From assembly GCF_006438875.1 (NCBI RefSeq), contig NZ_RCZH01000008.1, positions 124,001-188,000 of the forward strand: a DNA stretch of 64,000 nt, given 5' to 3'. Below the pieces are notes generated by a model. The model was not told where the DNA came from. It was given only the letters and a program-made list of their open reading frames with translations, and searched no databases. The stretch's first letter is position 1. Each line of letters starts with the position of its first letter. The translations under genes were made by a program, and so were the position numbers. Shown piece by piece: positions 52,368 through 62,284 of this stretch. Source of the stretch: Flavobacterium pectinovorum. Lineage in GTDB: Bacteria > Bacteroidota > Bacteroidia > Flavobacteriales > Flavobacteriaceae.

Positions 52368-55300
52368 TTATTTTACTACTTCAACCCAGAATCCTTTTGT
52401 TCTCGCCAAAAATGTATTATCATACATGGCTTCGCATTGTAATCCCGGCAAGTAATAATTACCTAAATAAGATGCATTAAGCAAAATCCTGAAGACTTTT
52501 GTTTCTCCGGCTTTCATACCAAAATAGAAATTAGTTCGATCGTCGCGGATATCAATATAATCGGCAATATTGTTTGTGGCGTCCCCATAATCCGTAAAAC
52601 GAGTATTTACAATCTCAAATCCGGAAGGCAAAATTTGCGATAATGCTACATTTTGAACGCTTTCGTTTCTTTGATTTCTGATTGTAACTTCAGCGATAAA
52701 CTCAGTTCCCTGACTAATTTTGAAAACATTAATAACGCCGCCTTTTCTGTTTTTGAAAACAATAGCTGCCGAAACATCACTTTGAATAGCATTTTCCTGT
52801 CCGATTGGCAATATTCCCGTGTTTAAAACACGCACATAAACCGTGTTGTTTTTAATGTTTTTCAGCACAACGCTATTAGCCCCCGATTGAACAACCAAAC
52901 TTCTGTCTGCAATTGTTTTTTGTGTACTTATCGTTTCCCCCTTTCCATTTTTACTAAACTGAAGATTAATTCCTTTAGGGCCATTGCTAATCGCAAATTT
53001 CGACATTGAATACAAACAATATGCAGTTGTTTGCGTGCTCATCCATTGATTGTTTGACATTTCTTTTGCCAATTTTGTAGCCATTGCAAATGCTTTTTGT
53101 TTTTGTCCCAGCAACAACATAGTTTCCAAAGCCATTGCTCTGTTTCTTTCGCTTGAACCGTAATAGTAATAATTATAATTACTGGATTCATTATCAATAC
53201 TGGTACTTAATAAAAGATTTTGCCCTGCTGATTTTTGCCCTGCCAAAACATAAGCTGCCGCCAAGCGAAGCTTGCTTTCGTTCGAAATTCCTTTCGTTTC
53301 ACGTAATCTGTTCATCGAAGATAAATCAGCATTTCCAGCTAAAGCCAAAGTATATAATCTATATGCTTGCGCTAAATCATTACCATATTTAGGTTCAAAA
53401 CGCCATTGTTTCGCTTCTTTTTGTTGATACGAAACCCATTTTGATTTGAAATTTATTGGTAATACATATCCTTTTTTCTCCGCTTCAATCAGGAAATGTC
53501 CAGCGTATGAACTTCCCCAGTCATCCGCAATTGTATTTCCTTGCCAATACGACAATCCTCCATTTGATAATTGAAAACTTCCTAATCTGGTAATTCCGGC
53601 TGTGATATTCTTTTGAATAATTCCTTTTCTTGTAACATCCAAATCAACAACATCATTCAAAAACAATTGTGGAAAAACAGACGAAGTTGTTTGCTCTACA
53701 CATCCATGCGGATACTGAATTAAGAATTGCAATCTTCCGTTCAGATTCATGGTCGGCATTGACGAAACTTCTAATCTCGCTTTATTGCTTCCTGAAACTC
53801 CAAAGGTTTTCCATGAAATTGTTTTGGTACTATTAGGAGGCAAAATAATATCGGTAAAAGTATTCGTAACCGGATTCGGGTTTGTCATATCAATTTCGAC
53901 ATCATAAACCGATTTCTCTTTTCCGGAAGTTGCGATAACTTGTACTTTGGCAATTCCTGTTGCAGAACCAACCACAAGATTAAAATAAGCCATTTTTTCG
54001 TCAGGTTGTGCAAAAGTCAACGATTGTGTTGCGCTTCCCATTACTTTTAATCCATTGCTCGTTTTTAGCTGAATTGTAACATTTTTGATGTTATTTTCGG
54101 TTGCAAAAATCGTAACCGGAATCGTTACTTTTTCCGAAGGCGAAATTTTTCTTGGCAACGAAGCCAAAACCATCAACGGACTTTTTACCGGAGTTGCTTT
54201 TTCGACACTTCCGTAAGCACTTGTATTCGCATCACCGGCAACAACCATAGTTCGAACTGAACCTATGTATTTAGGTAATTTTAACTGATGTGATTTGGTT
54301 TGTCCTTTTTCTAATTTAAACGGACCATAATACAATACAACCGGTTTAAAACGGTTGGCTTTTTTGGCTTTTCCGCCACCTAAATCCTGATCCCCACCAA
54401 TACTGAAAATCTGATTTATTTTTCCGCCATACGCCCCAATTACATCATCATAAACATCCCAGGTTTTTACGCCTAAAGCTTCACGAACATAGAAACTATC
54501 CCACGCATTTGGTGTTTTAAAACGGGTTAAATCCAATAATCCCTCATCAACAACCGCAATTGTATACGTCATTTCTTTACCTGTTTTCTCCCCTACTTTT
54601 ACTGTAAATGTTTGCTCAGGTTTTAAGACATCCGGCATTGAAAGCGTTGGTGCAAGAATCGTATTTTTGTCGACAACTTCAATCGGAACAATACCATACA
54701 TACGAATTGGTGAATCGTTCTTGGTCGAAGCGTGTGGTTGCAAAAGTGTAATATTAAAATACACGTTTGGAGCCATAGCTGCCGTAATTGGAATCTCTAC
54801 TTTAGTTTCTCCTTTTTGTGTTTTTGCCCAAATAGTCTGTACTACTTTTGATCCGTTTTCGATAGAAATCAAAGCACGTCCACCTTCGCTTGACGGAAAT
54901 GATATTTGCGCTTTTTCGCCCACGGCATAATTTTTCTTATCTGTAGAAAAAACCAACATATTTGCTGTAGAAGCATCTCTGTTGCGCGTTTTTCCAGACC
55001 ATATTGGCCAATCTATATTTACGGTTAAGGCAGTTGCATGACCATCTGGATTATCTGAAACGCGAATTAAATAACGCCCCCATTCTTCGTCGGTTAACGA
55101 AAACTGAATATATCCTTTTCCGTTTGCATCTGTATTGACAATATAGGTTTTATATGCTGTTGTGGCATTCGATGAATTATAATTAGACAAATTATCGGTT
55201 GAAGCATCCCACCACCAACGCCATTCTACTTTAAATACTTTTACTTCCAGATTCCTTACGGATTTTGGTCTTCCGTTTTCATCAAGTGTCACAATCTCAA

Positions 55301-58037
55301 AACGGTTATTGGTTCTGGTTTCCAGCATTCCGTATTTATTAGGTTCCGGTGATTTTATACCTACATAAGTTTTGTATGGCGAATAGGTAGTCGAAATCAC
55401 ATCGGTACTAAAATCTCCGCCTTCTTCATACACTTTTGTGATGAATGAAGCACGAAGCATTCCCGGAGCTTGTCCTTGCAATTTTGGCTCAATGTTTACC
55501 GATGCTTTTCCGTTTTCATTTAATTTTCCAGAGAAAACATTAATTTCTTCTGTACTAAATTGACGTACTAAATCATCAAAAGTAAATTTCTCATATCCTT
55601 TGAAAGTGGTTGTTTGCTGCGAAAACTTAGCCTGCATTTCTACATTCAGATTTTTTGCAATTGCGCCATGAAGCCACGTCACTTCCAAGTTACTTGTATT
55701 TGGGTAAGAAGATGAAAGTGTTTTTCTGGAAAAATTATTCTTTATTTTTAAACGATTCGGTTTGATCGTTTCAATTTTAATGCTTTTGTAAAATTTAGCT
55801 CCGCCAACACTTATCATGGCTTCCCAATTTCCTGTTGGCGCATCTGCACTTGTGGGAACTACAAAAGAATAATGATTTAACTCATTCGTTTTTTGAATGG
55901 TTTGATATGTCGTTTTTCCGTTTGGATCATTCAATCTAAATTTAATTGGATGTGATTTTGGCAATTTATTTGAAACATCATTTAAGATAAAAGACAAATA
56001 CAAATTATCTCCCGGACGCCAAACACCACGTTCTCCATAAATAAATCCTTTTAGACCTTTTTGTAAAGTTTCACCTGCAACATCAAAATTACTTACTGAT
56101 AATGAAAGTCCATCATCGAGTTTTACATAAGTCGATTGATCTCCTAAAGTAACAATCGCAAAATAAGCGAATTTATCCAGTTGAAAAGAAGCAATTCCTT
56201 CGCTGCTTGTCGCTCCCGTAGTTATTTTTTGTTGCTGATAAGTGTACAAATCAACCCTTGCGTTTGAAACAGGTTCTGTTGTTACAATATTATTTACCGC
56301 AAATACATACGATTTATTCTCTCCTCTTTTGGCAATTACACCTAAATCAGTAGCTAAAATATTAGTTGCTATTCTGGCATTATAATAATACGAATTGGTA
56401 CACGGATCCTGACTTTCTCTCCATTCGTAATCGTCATAATAGTAATCATCATAGGAGTTTCCGTTGTAGTTTACGTCATTTTCATCAACCTCTTCTTCGT
56501 CACCTTCATTCTCATTTTCTTCTGAAGATTCACATTTATACAACGAATATTTCTTTTTGTAAACAAATTCTACTCTATAGATTGCGCCTGGTTCGGGTGT
56601 AATTATTTTAGATAAATCTAATGCAAATGTGTTCCACTTGCTTGGATTTACCAATGCGCTTTCATTCAATTTGAGTGTCGTTTTGGCAACTGGCTGCGCG
56701 ACCTTTTTGAGGTTCTGACTACCGTTTAATTCATTATACTGTAGAAACTGTAGAATATTATTTTTGTAGATTTTATATACTTTTACATCAACAGCACTTA
56801 AATTTACGGCTTCAAAATTCAGTTTTAGATTATTTGAACTTGGTAAGATTGTTCCGTTTTTAATGAAACGAACAGCAGGTTTTATTTGATCAAAAGTGAT
56901 TTTCTCATTGTAATTTGAGTCCATTTTTTTTCCGTACTGACTTTCAATTCCCTGAAAAACTTCCACCAATAAATCTCCTGCCAGAATTTGTTGCGGTTCA
57001 GCTTCTTCATTCTGAACAACTTCTACAGCATCATCAACTACCGCTGCTGCACTATCAACAACAATTGTAGATGAATCGACAAGCGAAACTGTCGATTCTT
57101 CGATTGCAACAGGAACTGGTTCTTGTTTTTTAGCTGGCGCTTCATTACTAAAATAAACTTTCAGTAAATTTCCCTGAGTCGAAAATTTTAAATTATTGGC
57201 ATTCTGAATCGAAACCAAGCCTTTAAAATCCTGTCCTTTTTCTAAAGGTTCTGAAAAATTAATTAAAACCGATTGATTACTTCCGTAAGGAACTTCAACT
57301 TTTACGATTTTAAATTCGTTTATATTCGTAATCGGAACGTCTAATTGTCCTTTTTGGTCAATATCAAAATCACTTCCATCATATAAAATTTCAAGATTTG
57401 ATACCTCGTCATAACGCTGAATGCTATCAATTATAAAATTGAATTCTTTTCCGGAACCCGATTTTTTTTCAAACTTAATTTTAAGATCTTTTCCTTTTTG
57501 CTGTGCAGAAACTAATTTTTTAGCAGTTTCAATATCAATATTATCTGCTGTTTTTAAGACGCAGTTCAAATACTGATATTCTTTACTGTAAGATTGAATA
57601 TCCGCCGTATTAATTGTAAAATCTTGCTTGATTGTTTTAACTGTAAAGTTGAATTTCGAAAGTTCCTTTTCTTTTTCTTTCGGAATTGTAATCAGTTTAT
57701 CCAACTTCAGGGTTACTTGATATTCTGTTCCGGGTTTTAGCTTTTTCTCGGGTATAAAAGCAATTGTGTTGGTCGAAAGTGCCACGACTTTTCCATCGAC
57801 ACTTGGTGAAATGTCAAACAAATCGCCGTCTAAAACCTGATTGGCTTTCCAGTCTTTTTTATTAAAATTTAAAACTACCCGAATATCCGATTCCGACGAG
57901 ACTATTCCTCCCGTGAAACTGACTATATACTCTTTAAATAATGAAAAATCTGAATTGAAATCGGCAGCTGATTTTCTACCGCAAGATTGAAAAATAAAAA
58001 ACACACAAAACACGAGAACTAATCCTTTTGCTTTCAC
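52368..58037 (-). CDS. yfhM: bacterial alpha-2-macroglobulin-like lipoprotein (thioester type)
   Basis: A very large (1889 residues) periplasmic protease trap. The lipoprotein signal ends FIFQSC; GTG start. Early macroglobulin domains include an Ig-like start and a long acidic, Tyr/Asn-rich insert (near residues 525-550). The MG2-like block LKGFIYGERGVWRPGD is near 665. The thioester motif GCVEQ lies near residue 1445, so covalent trapping of proteases is expected. A terpenoid-cyclase-like helical domain and a receptor-binding-like end follow. Family members normally sit beside pbpC; here the REPtron lies between them. The symbol follows the E. coli homologue. Confidence 0.92.
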   Translation of the reverse strand: MKAKGLVLVFCVFFIFQSCGRKSAADFNSDFSLFKEYIVSFTGGIVSSESDIRVVLNFNKKDWKANQVLDGDLFDISPSVDGKVVALSTNTIAFIPEKKLKPGTEYQVTLKLDKLITIPKEKEKELSKFNFTVKTIKQDFTINTADIQSYSKEYQYLNCVLKTADNIDIETAKKLVSAQQKGKDLKIKFEKKSGSGKEFNFIIDSIQRYDEVSNLEILYDGSDFDIDQKGQLDVPITNINEFKIVKVEVPYGSNQSVLINFSEPLEKGQDFKGLVSIQNANNLKFSTQGNLLKVYFSNEAPAKKQEPVPVAIEESTVSLVDSSTIVVDSAAAVVDDAVEVVQNEEAEPQQILAGDLLVEVFQGIESQYGKKMDSNYNEKITFDQIKPAVRFIKNGTILPSSNNLKLNFEAVNLSAVDVKVYKIYKNNILQFLQYNELNGSQNLKKVAQPVAKTTLKLNESALVNPSKWNTFALDLSKIITPEPGAIYRVEFVYKKKYSLYKCESSEENENEGDEEEVDENDVNYNGNSYDDYYYDDYEWRESQDPCTNSYYYNARIATNILATDLGVIAKRGENKSYVFAVNNIVTTEPVSNARVDLYTYQQQKITTGATSSEGIASFQLDKFAYFAIVTLGDQSTYVKLDDGLSLSVSNFDVAGETLQKGLKGFIYGERGVWRPGDNLYLSFILNDVSNKLPKSHPIKFRLNDPNGKTTYQTIQKTNELNHYSFVVPTSADAPTGNWEAMISVGGAKFYKSIKIETIKPNRLKIKNNFSRKTLSSSYPNTSNLEVTWLHGAIAKNLNVEMQAKFSQQTTTFKGYEKFTFDDLVRQFSTEEINVFSGKLNENGKASVNIEPKLQGQAPGMLRASFITKVYEEGGDFSTDVISTTYSPYKTYVGIKSPEPNKYGMLETRTNNRFEIVTLDENGRPKSVRNLEVKVFKVEWRWWWDASTDNLSNYNSSNATTAYKTYIVNTDANGKGYIQFSLTDEEWGRYLIRVSDNPDGHATALTVNIDWPIWSGKTRNRDASTANMLVFSTDKKNYAVGEKAQISFPSSEGGRALISIENGSKVVQTIWAKTQKGETKVEIPITAAMAPNVYFNITLLQPHASTKNDSPIRMYGIVPIEVVDKNTILAPTLSMPDVLKPEQTFTVKVGEKTGKEMTYTIAVVDEGLLDLTRFKTPNAWDSFYVREALGVKTWDVYDDVIGAYGGKINQIFSIGGDQDLGGGKAKKANRFKPVVLYYGPFKLEKGQTKSHQLKLPKYIGSVRTMVVAGDANTSAYGSVEKATPVKSPLMVLASLPRKISPSEKVTIPVTIFATENNIKNVTIQLKTSNGLKVMGSATQSLTFAQPDEKMAYFNLVVGSATGIAKVQVIATSGKEKSVYDVEIDMTNPNPVTNTFTDIILPPNSTKTISWKTFGVSGSNKARLEVSSMPTMNLNGRLQFLIQYPHGCVEQTTSSVFPQLFLNDVVDLDVTRKGIIQKNITAGITRLGSFQLSNGGLSYWQGNTIADDWGSSYAGHFLIEAEKKGYVLPINFKSKWVSYQQKEAKQWRFEPKYGNDLAQAYRLYTLALAGNADLSSMNRLRETKGISNESKLRLAAAYVLAGQKSAGQNLLLSTSIDNESSNYNYYYYGSSERNRAMALETMLLLGQKQKAFAMATKLAKEMSNNQWMSTQTTAYCLYSMSKFAISNGPKGINLQFSKNGKGETISTQKTIADRSLVVQSGANSVVLKNIKNNTVYVRVLNTGILPIGQENAIQSDVSAAIVFKNRKGGVINVFKISQGTEFIAEVTIRNQRNESVQNVALSQILPSGFEIVNTRFTDYGDATNNIADYIDIRDDRTNFYFGMKAGETKVFRILLNASYLGNYYLPGLQCEAMYDNTFLARTKGFWVEVVK

Positions 58038-58270
58038 TTTTATTTAGAGTTAATGGGTTACATTTTTTTTGGAAATAATAGAACGTTTTAACATTTCACT
58101 GTTAAAACCATAACTAGCGAAATGCCAATTATATTGTAGTAAATGTAAAGTATTTTCTGAAATGTTTTAAGAGGAAAATTCGTCAGTAATGATTATTTAA
58201 CTTTTGTTGAATTTTTCGAAAAATCAATTAATTAATATAGTATATTTCGCTCGTTTCAATAGTCCTAAAA

Positions 58271-58813
58271 ATGCCAAATAGCCTTCATAAAGATTCCAGT
58301 GAAAATGATTTTATTATCAAGAACAAAACAACAGTCATATACGCTTTAAAGGCAATAACATTTTTTATCTTAGTAGGCTTTTTAGATTTTTATATCTTGC
58401 CAAATTCAAAAACAACAGATGTAATAACTCATTACGCAGTAAGAACCGTGGGAGGAAAAAATGGCACGGAACCACAAAAAGTATCTTACCATTATTATAC
58501 AAAAAAAGGATTTACTTTTTCGACTGTAAAGAAGTACATCGAAGAAAATGATATACAACTTGAGTATTCTTTATTATTTAAGTCGGTAACAAAAGTCAAA
58601 TCAACGAATAATGATTATACAAACAATCTTTCTAGTAGTTTGAGCATTAACGGAATTCAATTTTATTTTTGCTGTGTTTTACTTCTTTCAATAGCTATAA
58701 GTTTAAAAATACTTCTCTCAAAAAAAGCTTTCACTGAAAATGCATTTTATAACATAATATGCTTTAATTTCTTTATGGTGTTTATATGCTTATATATGAC
58801 TTATCTCTATTAA
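58271..58813 (+). CDS. small membrane protein, unknown function
   Basis: I do not recognise this 180-residue protein. It has one hydrophobic helix near residues 27-45 (VIYALKAITFFILVGFLDFY), an extracytoplasmic middle region with a GGKNGTEPQKVSYHYYT segment, and two helices near 129-150 and 158-178. No signal peptide. The gene stands alone and converges on tadA with 2 bases between the stops. It has no clear terminator of its own. Confidence 0.7.
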   Translation: MPNSLHKDSSENDFIIKNKTTVIYALKAITFFILVGFLDFYILPNSKTTDVITHYAVRTVGGKNGTEPQKVSYHYYTKKGFTFSTVKKYIEENDIQLEYSLLFKSVTKVKSTNNDYTNNLSSSLSINGIQFYFCCVLLLSIAISLKILLSKKAFTENAFYNIICFNFFMVFICLYMTYLY

Positions 58814-58815
58814 AA

Positions 58816-59259
58816 TTATTTACGTCTTTCAACAAAAAAGCGTTTCATTAAATCGGCAGCTTCATTTGCCATAATTCCAGAAACTACGGTCGTTTTAGGA
58901 TGTAATTTTGTTCCCATTGTCATAAAACCACGTTGTTCATCACGAGCTCCAAAAACAATTTTAGAAATCTGACTCCAATACAAGGCTCCTGCGCACATTT
59001 GGCAAGGTTCGAGTGTAACGTAAAGTGTACAATCTTTAAGATATTTACCACCCAGAAAGTTTGCTGCGGCTGTTATGGATTGCATTTCGGCATGAGCCGT
59101 AACATCATTCAGTAATTCGGTTAAATTATGACTGCTTGCAATTACTCTGTCAGCAACAACAATAATGGCTCCAACAGGGATTTCGCCTTTATCAAAAGCC
59201 ATTTCAGCTTCCTGTAAAGCTTTTTTCATAAAGTATTCGTCGGTGAAGGGATTTATCAT
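58816..59259 (-). CDS. tadA: nucleoside deaminase, probable tRNA adenosine(34) deaminase
   Basis: Zinc-dependent deaminase, 147 residues. It carries HAEMQSI (zinc His, catalytic Glu) and PCQMCAGAL (two zinc Cys), with EIPVGAIIVV early, the TadA pattern that makes inosine at the wobble position of tRNA-Arg. The related guanine deaminases share the fold, so a small doubt remains. A -7-like TATTTTTG on the minus strand lies at 59265-59272, so the message would be nearly leaderless. Confidence 0.9.
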   Translation of the reverse strand: MINPFTDEYFMKKALQEAEMAFDKGEIPVGAIIVVADRVIASSHNLTELLNDVTAHAEMQSITAAANFLGGKYLKDCTLYVTLEPCQMCAGALYWSQISKIVFGARDEQRGFMTMGTKLHPKTTVVSGIMANEAADLMKRFFVERRK

Positions 59260-59345
59260 AATTGCAAAAATAAGGTTTTGAAATATTTTTTACTGAAATT
59301 AAAGTAACAATAAATCTTCATATTTGATCTTTGAGATAATTCAAT

Positions 59346-59405
59346 AAATTTAATCGCCTCAAATAAATTGATTTTTTGAGGCAATTAGCAAATTTAATCG
59401 CCTCA
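59346..59405. repeat. direct and inverted AAATTTAATCGCCTCA repeats
   Basis: AAATTTAATCGCCTCA at 59346-59361 and again at 59390-59405, with an inverted near-copy TTTTGAGGCAATTA between them that can pair with either. It sits upstream of the tandem-paralogue genes. Role unknown. Confidence 0.6.
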
Positions 59406-59448
59406 TGTTTCAAACAAAATCATTTTGCCAAGGACTTTCGTATTTATT

Positions 59449-59474
59449 TTTTATTACATTTAAATATTGAAATT
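59449..59474 (+). promoter_or_regulatory. 26-base element shared by upstream regions of two paralogues, copy 1
   Basis: A 26-base block containing ATTACATTTAAATATTGAAA directly precedes the first tandem gene and recurs exactly at 60550-60575 before the second. It looks like a duplicated promoter or translation-start region. Confidence 0.6.
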
Positions 59475-59479
59475 CAAAA

Positions 59480-60484
59480 ATGGAAAGAAAACTCAAAATA
59501 ACAATTTCTGAACCATGCCATGAAAGCTGGGATCAAATGACGCCAAAAGATAATGGTCGCTTTTGTATGAGCTGTTCTAAGACTGTCACTGATTTTTCTG
59601 TAATGTCAGTTGAAGAAATTCAGCTTTATTTTATTAAAAATCATCATAAAGATATTTGTGGCAGATTCAAAAAATCACAATTAGAGCTTTTAACCATTCA
59701 GATTCCATCAAGTGTTATGTATACACAAATACCGTATCGTAAAATGTTTTTATTGGCATTATTCATTGCTATGGGAACGACTTTGTTTAGCTGCACAGAT
59801 AAAAACGGCAATAAACATAAAATTAATACAATAGAGATCGTTGAAGATTCTGTAAAACTAAGCCCATTAGCAACGAAAGACAGTTTACAAGATAAACCTC
59901 TTCCGCCAAGTATGCCTACAATTTCAGTAAATCTACCTCCAATTGAGGGTAGCAGTGAAGCTATAGGCATTAATTATAACCCTGAAAGTTACATTGCAGG
60001 AGGAATTGGTATATATGAGTCTATTTACATATGTTCTGATTATCCCGGTGGACTAAATAAATTATATGAAACTATCCAAAACAAATTTGAACTTCCCAGA
60101 AAAGCCAAAAAATCGACAGGAGAAATTCAGGCTTATTTTTCAATAACTAAAGAAGGAATATTAGAAGATATTAAAATCGTAAATGACATAGGACATGAAA
60201 CAGGAGACGAACTTACACGTGTTTTATGCACCTCTCCCAAATGGCTACCTGCGCAAGAAAACGGAAAGTCAATTGTGAGTTACTACGAGATACAATTAAG
60301 TATACAAAAAGACAGTCTTAATTTGGAAAGAAGACAACGGAAGTTCTCAAAAATAACTTGTATTGCAGTTTCAAATATAAAAAATCCATACAAAACAACA
60401 TCTGAAAACACGATTGACAAATTTGCAATACAGAATGAAGAAATATCAATTGTAAAAGATTCGACAGAAACGAAAAACAAATAA
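59480..60484 (+). CDS. Cys4 domain, internal lipobox and TonB_C-like membrane protein, paralogue 1
   Basis: First of four tandem paralogues, 334 residues. Residues 1-80 form a cysteine domain (Cys13, Cys29, Cys32, Cys60, with GRFCMSCSKT and ICGRF) expected in the cytoplasm and possibly zinc-binding. Residues 89-104 form a single membrane helix (MFLLALFIAMGTTLFSC) ending in a lipobox-like Cys105. A Pro/Ser-rich linker follows, then a TonB C-terminal-like domain at about 185-285 (DYPGGLNKLYETI ... SPKWLPAQENGKS). It has an additional 45-residue tail not seen in the others. It is unlike real TonB, which has its helix at the N-terminus. I infer a membrane-spanning signalling or anchoring role. 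Confidence 0.82.
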   Translation: MERKLKITISEPCHESWDQMTPKDNGRFCMSCSKTVTDFSVMSVEEIQLYFIKNHHKDICGRFKKSQLELLTIQIPSSVMYTQIPYRKMFLLALFIAMGTTLFSCTDKNGNKHKINTIEIVEDSVKLSPLATKDSLQDKPLPPSMPTISVNLPPIEGSSEAIGINYNPESYIAGGIGIYESIYICSDYPGGLNKLYETIQNKFELPRKAKKSTGEIQAYFSITKEGILEDIKIVNDIGHETGDELTRVLCTSPKWLPAQENGKSIVSYYEIQLSIQKDSLNLERRQRKFSKITCIAVSNIKNPYKTTSENTIDKFAIQNEEISIVKDSTETKNK

Positions 60485-60545
60485 ATTTAAAATAGCAATT
60501 TTGCTTTTTCTCTTATAATAAAAAGCAACTAATTTTAAGATATTT
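60482..60545 (+). pseudogene. relic of a dxs upstream region and first codons
   Basis: This stretch aligns with 63195-63258, the dxs leader and start: AAATTTAAAA, TTTGCTTTTT and AAAAGCAA blocks recur in order, and the dxs ATG corresponds to ATA. It suggests the first paralogue once lay directly before dxs, and a later duplication inserted paralogues 2-4. The region is AT-rich, so this is a moderate claim. Confidence 0.45.
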
Positions 60546-60549
60546 TCGC

Positions 60550-60575
60550 TTTTATTACATTTAAATATTGAAATT
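60550..60575 (+). promoter_or_regulatory. 26-base element shared by upstream regions of two paralogues, copy 2
   Basis: Exact repeat of 59449-59474, ending six bases before the second paralogue's ATG. Confidence 0.6.
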
Positions 60576-60581
60576 TAAACA

Positions 60582-61457
60582 ATGCATAAAAAATACAAAA
60601 TAACGATTCCGGAACCCTGTCAAGAAAATTGGGACAAAATGATTCCAAATAAAAATGGTCGATTTTGTATGAGCTGTTCTAAAACGGTTATTGATTTTAC
60701 ATTGATGTTGCCGGATGAAGTACAACATTTTTTTATCCAAAATCAAAATAAAAGTATTTGCGGAAGATTTAAAAATGAACAATTAGAGACGGTAACAATT
60801 CAAATTCCGAGTCAGGTTTTATATACTCAAATCAATTATCACAAAATGTTTTTATTGGCATTGTTTATTGCTATGGGAACAACGTTGTTTAGTTGCCAGA
60901 ATAAAGATGGAAATAAGCAAAAAATAGATAAAATTGAAGTTGTTGCCGATAGTTTGACTGAGAAAAATATATCTGTTAAAGCTATTGCAGTAAAAGAAAA
61001 TGATTCCATACCAAGTCCTCCAACACCTCCCGGACTTAAAACAAACACACAAAAAGACCCGGAAATTTATCATTCAATGATCACTGGAGAAATAGTCCCT
61101 ATAGATCAAAATGAGAATTCAAGTAAAAACGCTATTGATTATGATACAGTTTTTAACGCTGCAGTTTTAGACGTTTCACCAAATCCGAAAGGCGGAATGA
61201 AACAGTTTTACTCTTTTGTTAATAATAATTATGTTATTCCGAATAAAACAGAAATTTATAACGCAAAAATATACGTTTCATTTATCATAGAAAAAGATGG
61301 AAGTTTAAGTACTTTCAAGATAAGGAGAGATGCTGGACCAGGAACGGGAGAAGAAGCGATTAGGGTTTTAAAAATGTCTCCAAAATGGAACCCTGGAAAA
61401 TTAAACAATCACTTAGTTAGAACTTCTTGCAACTTACCAATTTCATTTAAACAATAA
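60582..61457 (+). CDS. Cys4 domain, internal lipobox and TonB_C-like membrane protein, paralogue 2
   Basis: 291 residues. The first 105 residues match the other paralogues in register: Cys13, Cys29, Cys32, Cys60, helix from Met89, and Cys105 in LFSCQNKDG. The linker (about 110-185) is short of any shared sequence. The TonB_C-like domain reads NPKGGMKQFYSFVNNNY to SPKWNPGKLNNHLV at the end. It begins a tight run with paralogues 3 and 4 (gaps of 2 bases and a one-base overlap), so these three are cotranscribed. Confidence 0.82.
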   Translation: MHKKYKITIPEPCQENWDKMIPNKNGRFCMSCSKTVIDFTLMLPDEVQHFFIQNQNKSICGRFKNEQLETVTIQIPSQVLYTQINYHKMFLLALFIAMGTTLFSCQNKDGNKQKIDKIEVVADSLTEKNISVKAIAVKENDSIPSPPTPPGLKTNTQKDPEIYHSMITGEIVPIDQNENSSKNAIDYDTVFNAAVLDVSPNPKGGMKQFYSFVNNNYVIPNKTEIYNAKIYVSFIIEKDGSLSTFKIRRDAGPGTGEEAIRVLKMSPKWNPGKLNNHLVRTSCNLPISFKQ

Positions 61458-61459
61458 AA

Positions 61460-62284
61460 ATGGAAAGAAAACTCAAAATAACAATTCCTGAACCATGTCA
61501 TGAAAGCTGGGATCAAATGACTCCAAAAGATAATGGTCGCTTTTGTATGAGCTGTTCTAAAACACTTATAGATTTCACAACTTTGCTGCCTGAAGAGGTA
61601 CAACATTTTTTTATTCAAAATAAAAATAACAGTATTTGTGGAAGGTTTAAAGATGAACAATTAGAGATAGTAACAATTCAAATTCCGAGTCAGGTTTTAT
61701 ATACTCAAATCAATTATCACAAAATGTTTTTATTGGCATTGTTTATTGCTATGGGAACAACGTTGTTTAGTTGTCAGGATAAAGATGGGAACAAAAACAG
61801 AATTGATAAAATCGAAATTGTTGATAATACAGAGCAAGATCAAAATGAGGTTACTTCCGTATGTTATGGACATGAGATCGAATCTAAAAAAGAAAAAACG
61901 AAAAAAGAAGTTAGTGCAAGAGTTACACTAGGGATGGTAATTCCTTCTCTTGAAAAAGGAAATTTTGAGTATAATATTATATACAATTCAAATGATTTAG
62001 ATGTTTTACCAGTTCCAGAAAATGGAATGAAAAAATTCTACGCTTTTTTTAATAAAAATTATGTTGCTCCAAACAAAACAGAAAAGTTTCAGGGAAAACT
62101 AAATATCATATTTGTAGTGGAAGAAGATGGCAGTTTAAGTAATTTCAACATACCTAAAAATACGCCAATAGCAATAGGAGAAGAAACTATTAGAGTTTTA
62201 AAAATAGCTCCAAATTGGATTCCCGGAAAACTGAAAAATCGTATTGTTCGATCTTCTTATATTTTACCTATTACAATTAAATAA
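61460..62284 (+). CDS. Cys4 domain, internal lipobox and TonB_C-like membrane protein, paralogue 3
   Basis: 274 residues, shortest of the four. Its N-terminal domain is closest to paralogue 1 (MERKLKIT start, CHESWDQMTPKDNGRFC), while the region from about residue 65 to 103 is nearly identical to paralogue 2, a mosaic that suggests gene conversion. Cys13, Cys29, Cys32, Cys60 and Cys105 are all kept. The TonB_C-like part has VPENGMKKFYAFFNKNY and APNWIPGKLKNRIV. It starts 2 bases after paralogue 2 and overlaps paralogue 4 by one base (TAATG). Confidence 0.82.
   Translation: MERKLKITIPEPCHESWDQMTPKDNGRFCMSCSKTLIDFTTLLPEEVQHFFIQNKNNSICGRFKDEQLEIVTIQIPSQVLYTQINYHKMFLLALFIAMGTTLFSCQDKDGNKNRIDKIEIVDNTEQDQNEVTSVCYGHEIESKKEKTKKEVSARVTLGMVIPSLEKGNFEYNIIYNSNDLDVLPVPENGMKKFYAFFNKNYVAPNKTEKFQGKLNIIFVVEEDGSLSNFNIPKNTPIAIGEETIRVLKIAPNWIPGKLKNRIVRSSYILPITIK

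Noticed and set aside
59265..59272. TATTTTTG before tadA as a full promoter
   Set aside because: The -7-like box is good but no TTG lies at 17-23 bases, and the start codon is only 5 bases away, so it is mentioned only in the tadA entry.
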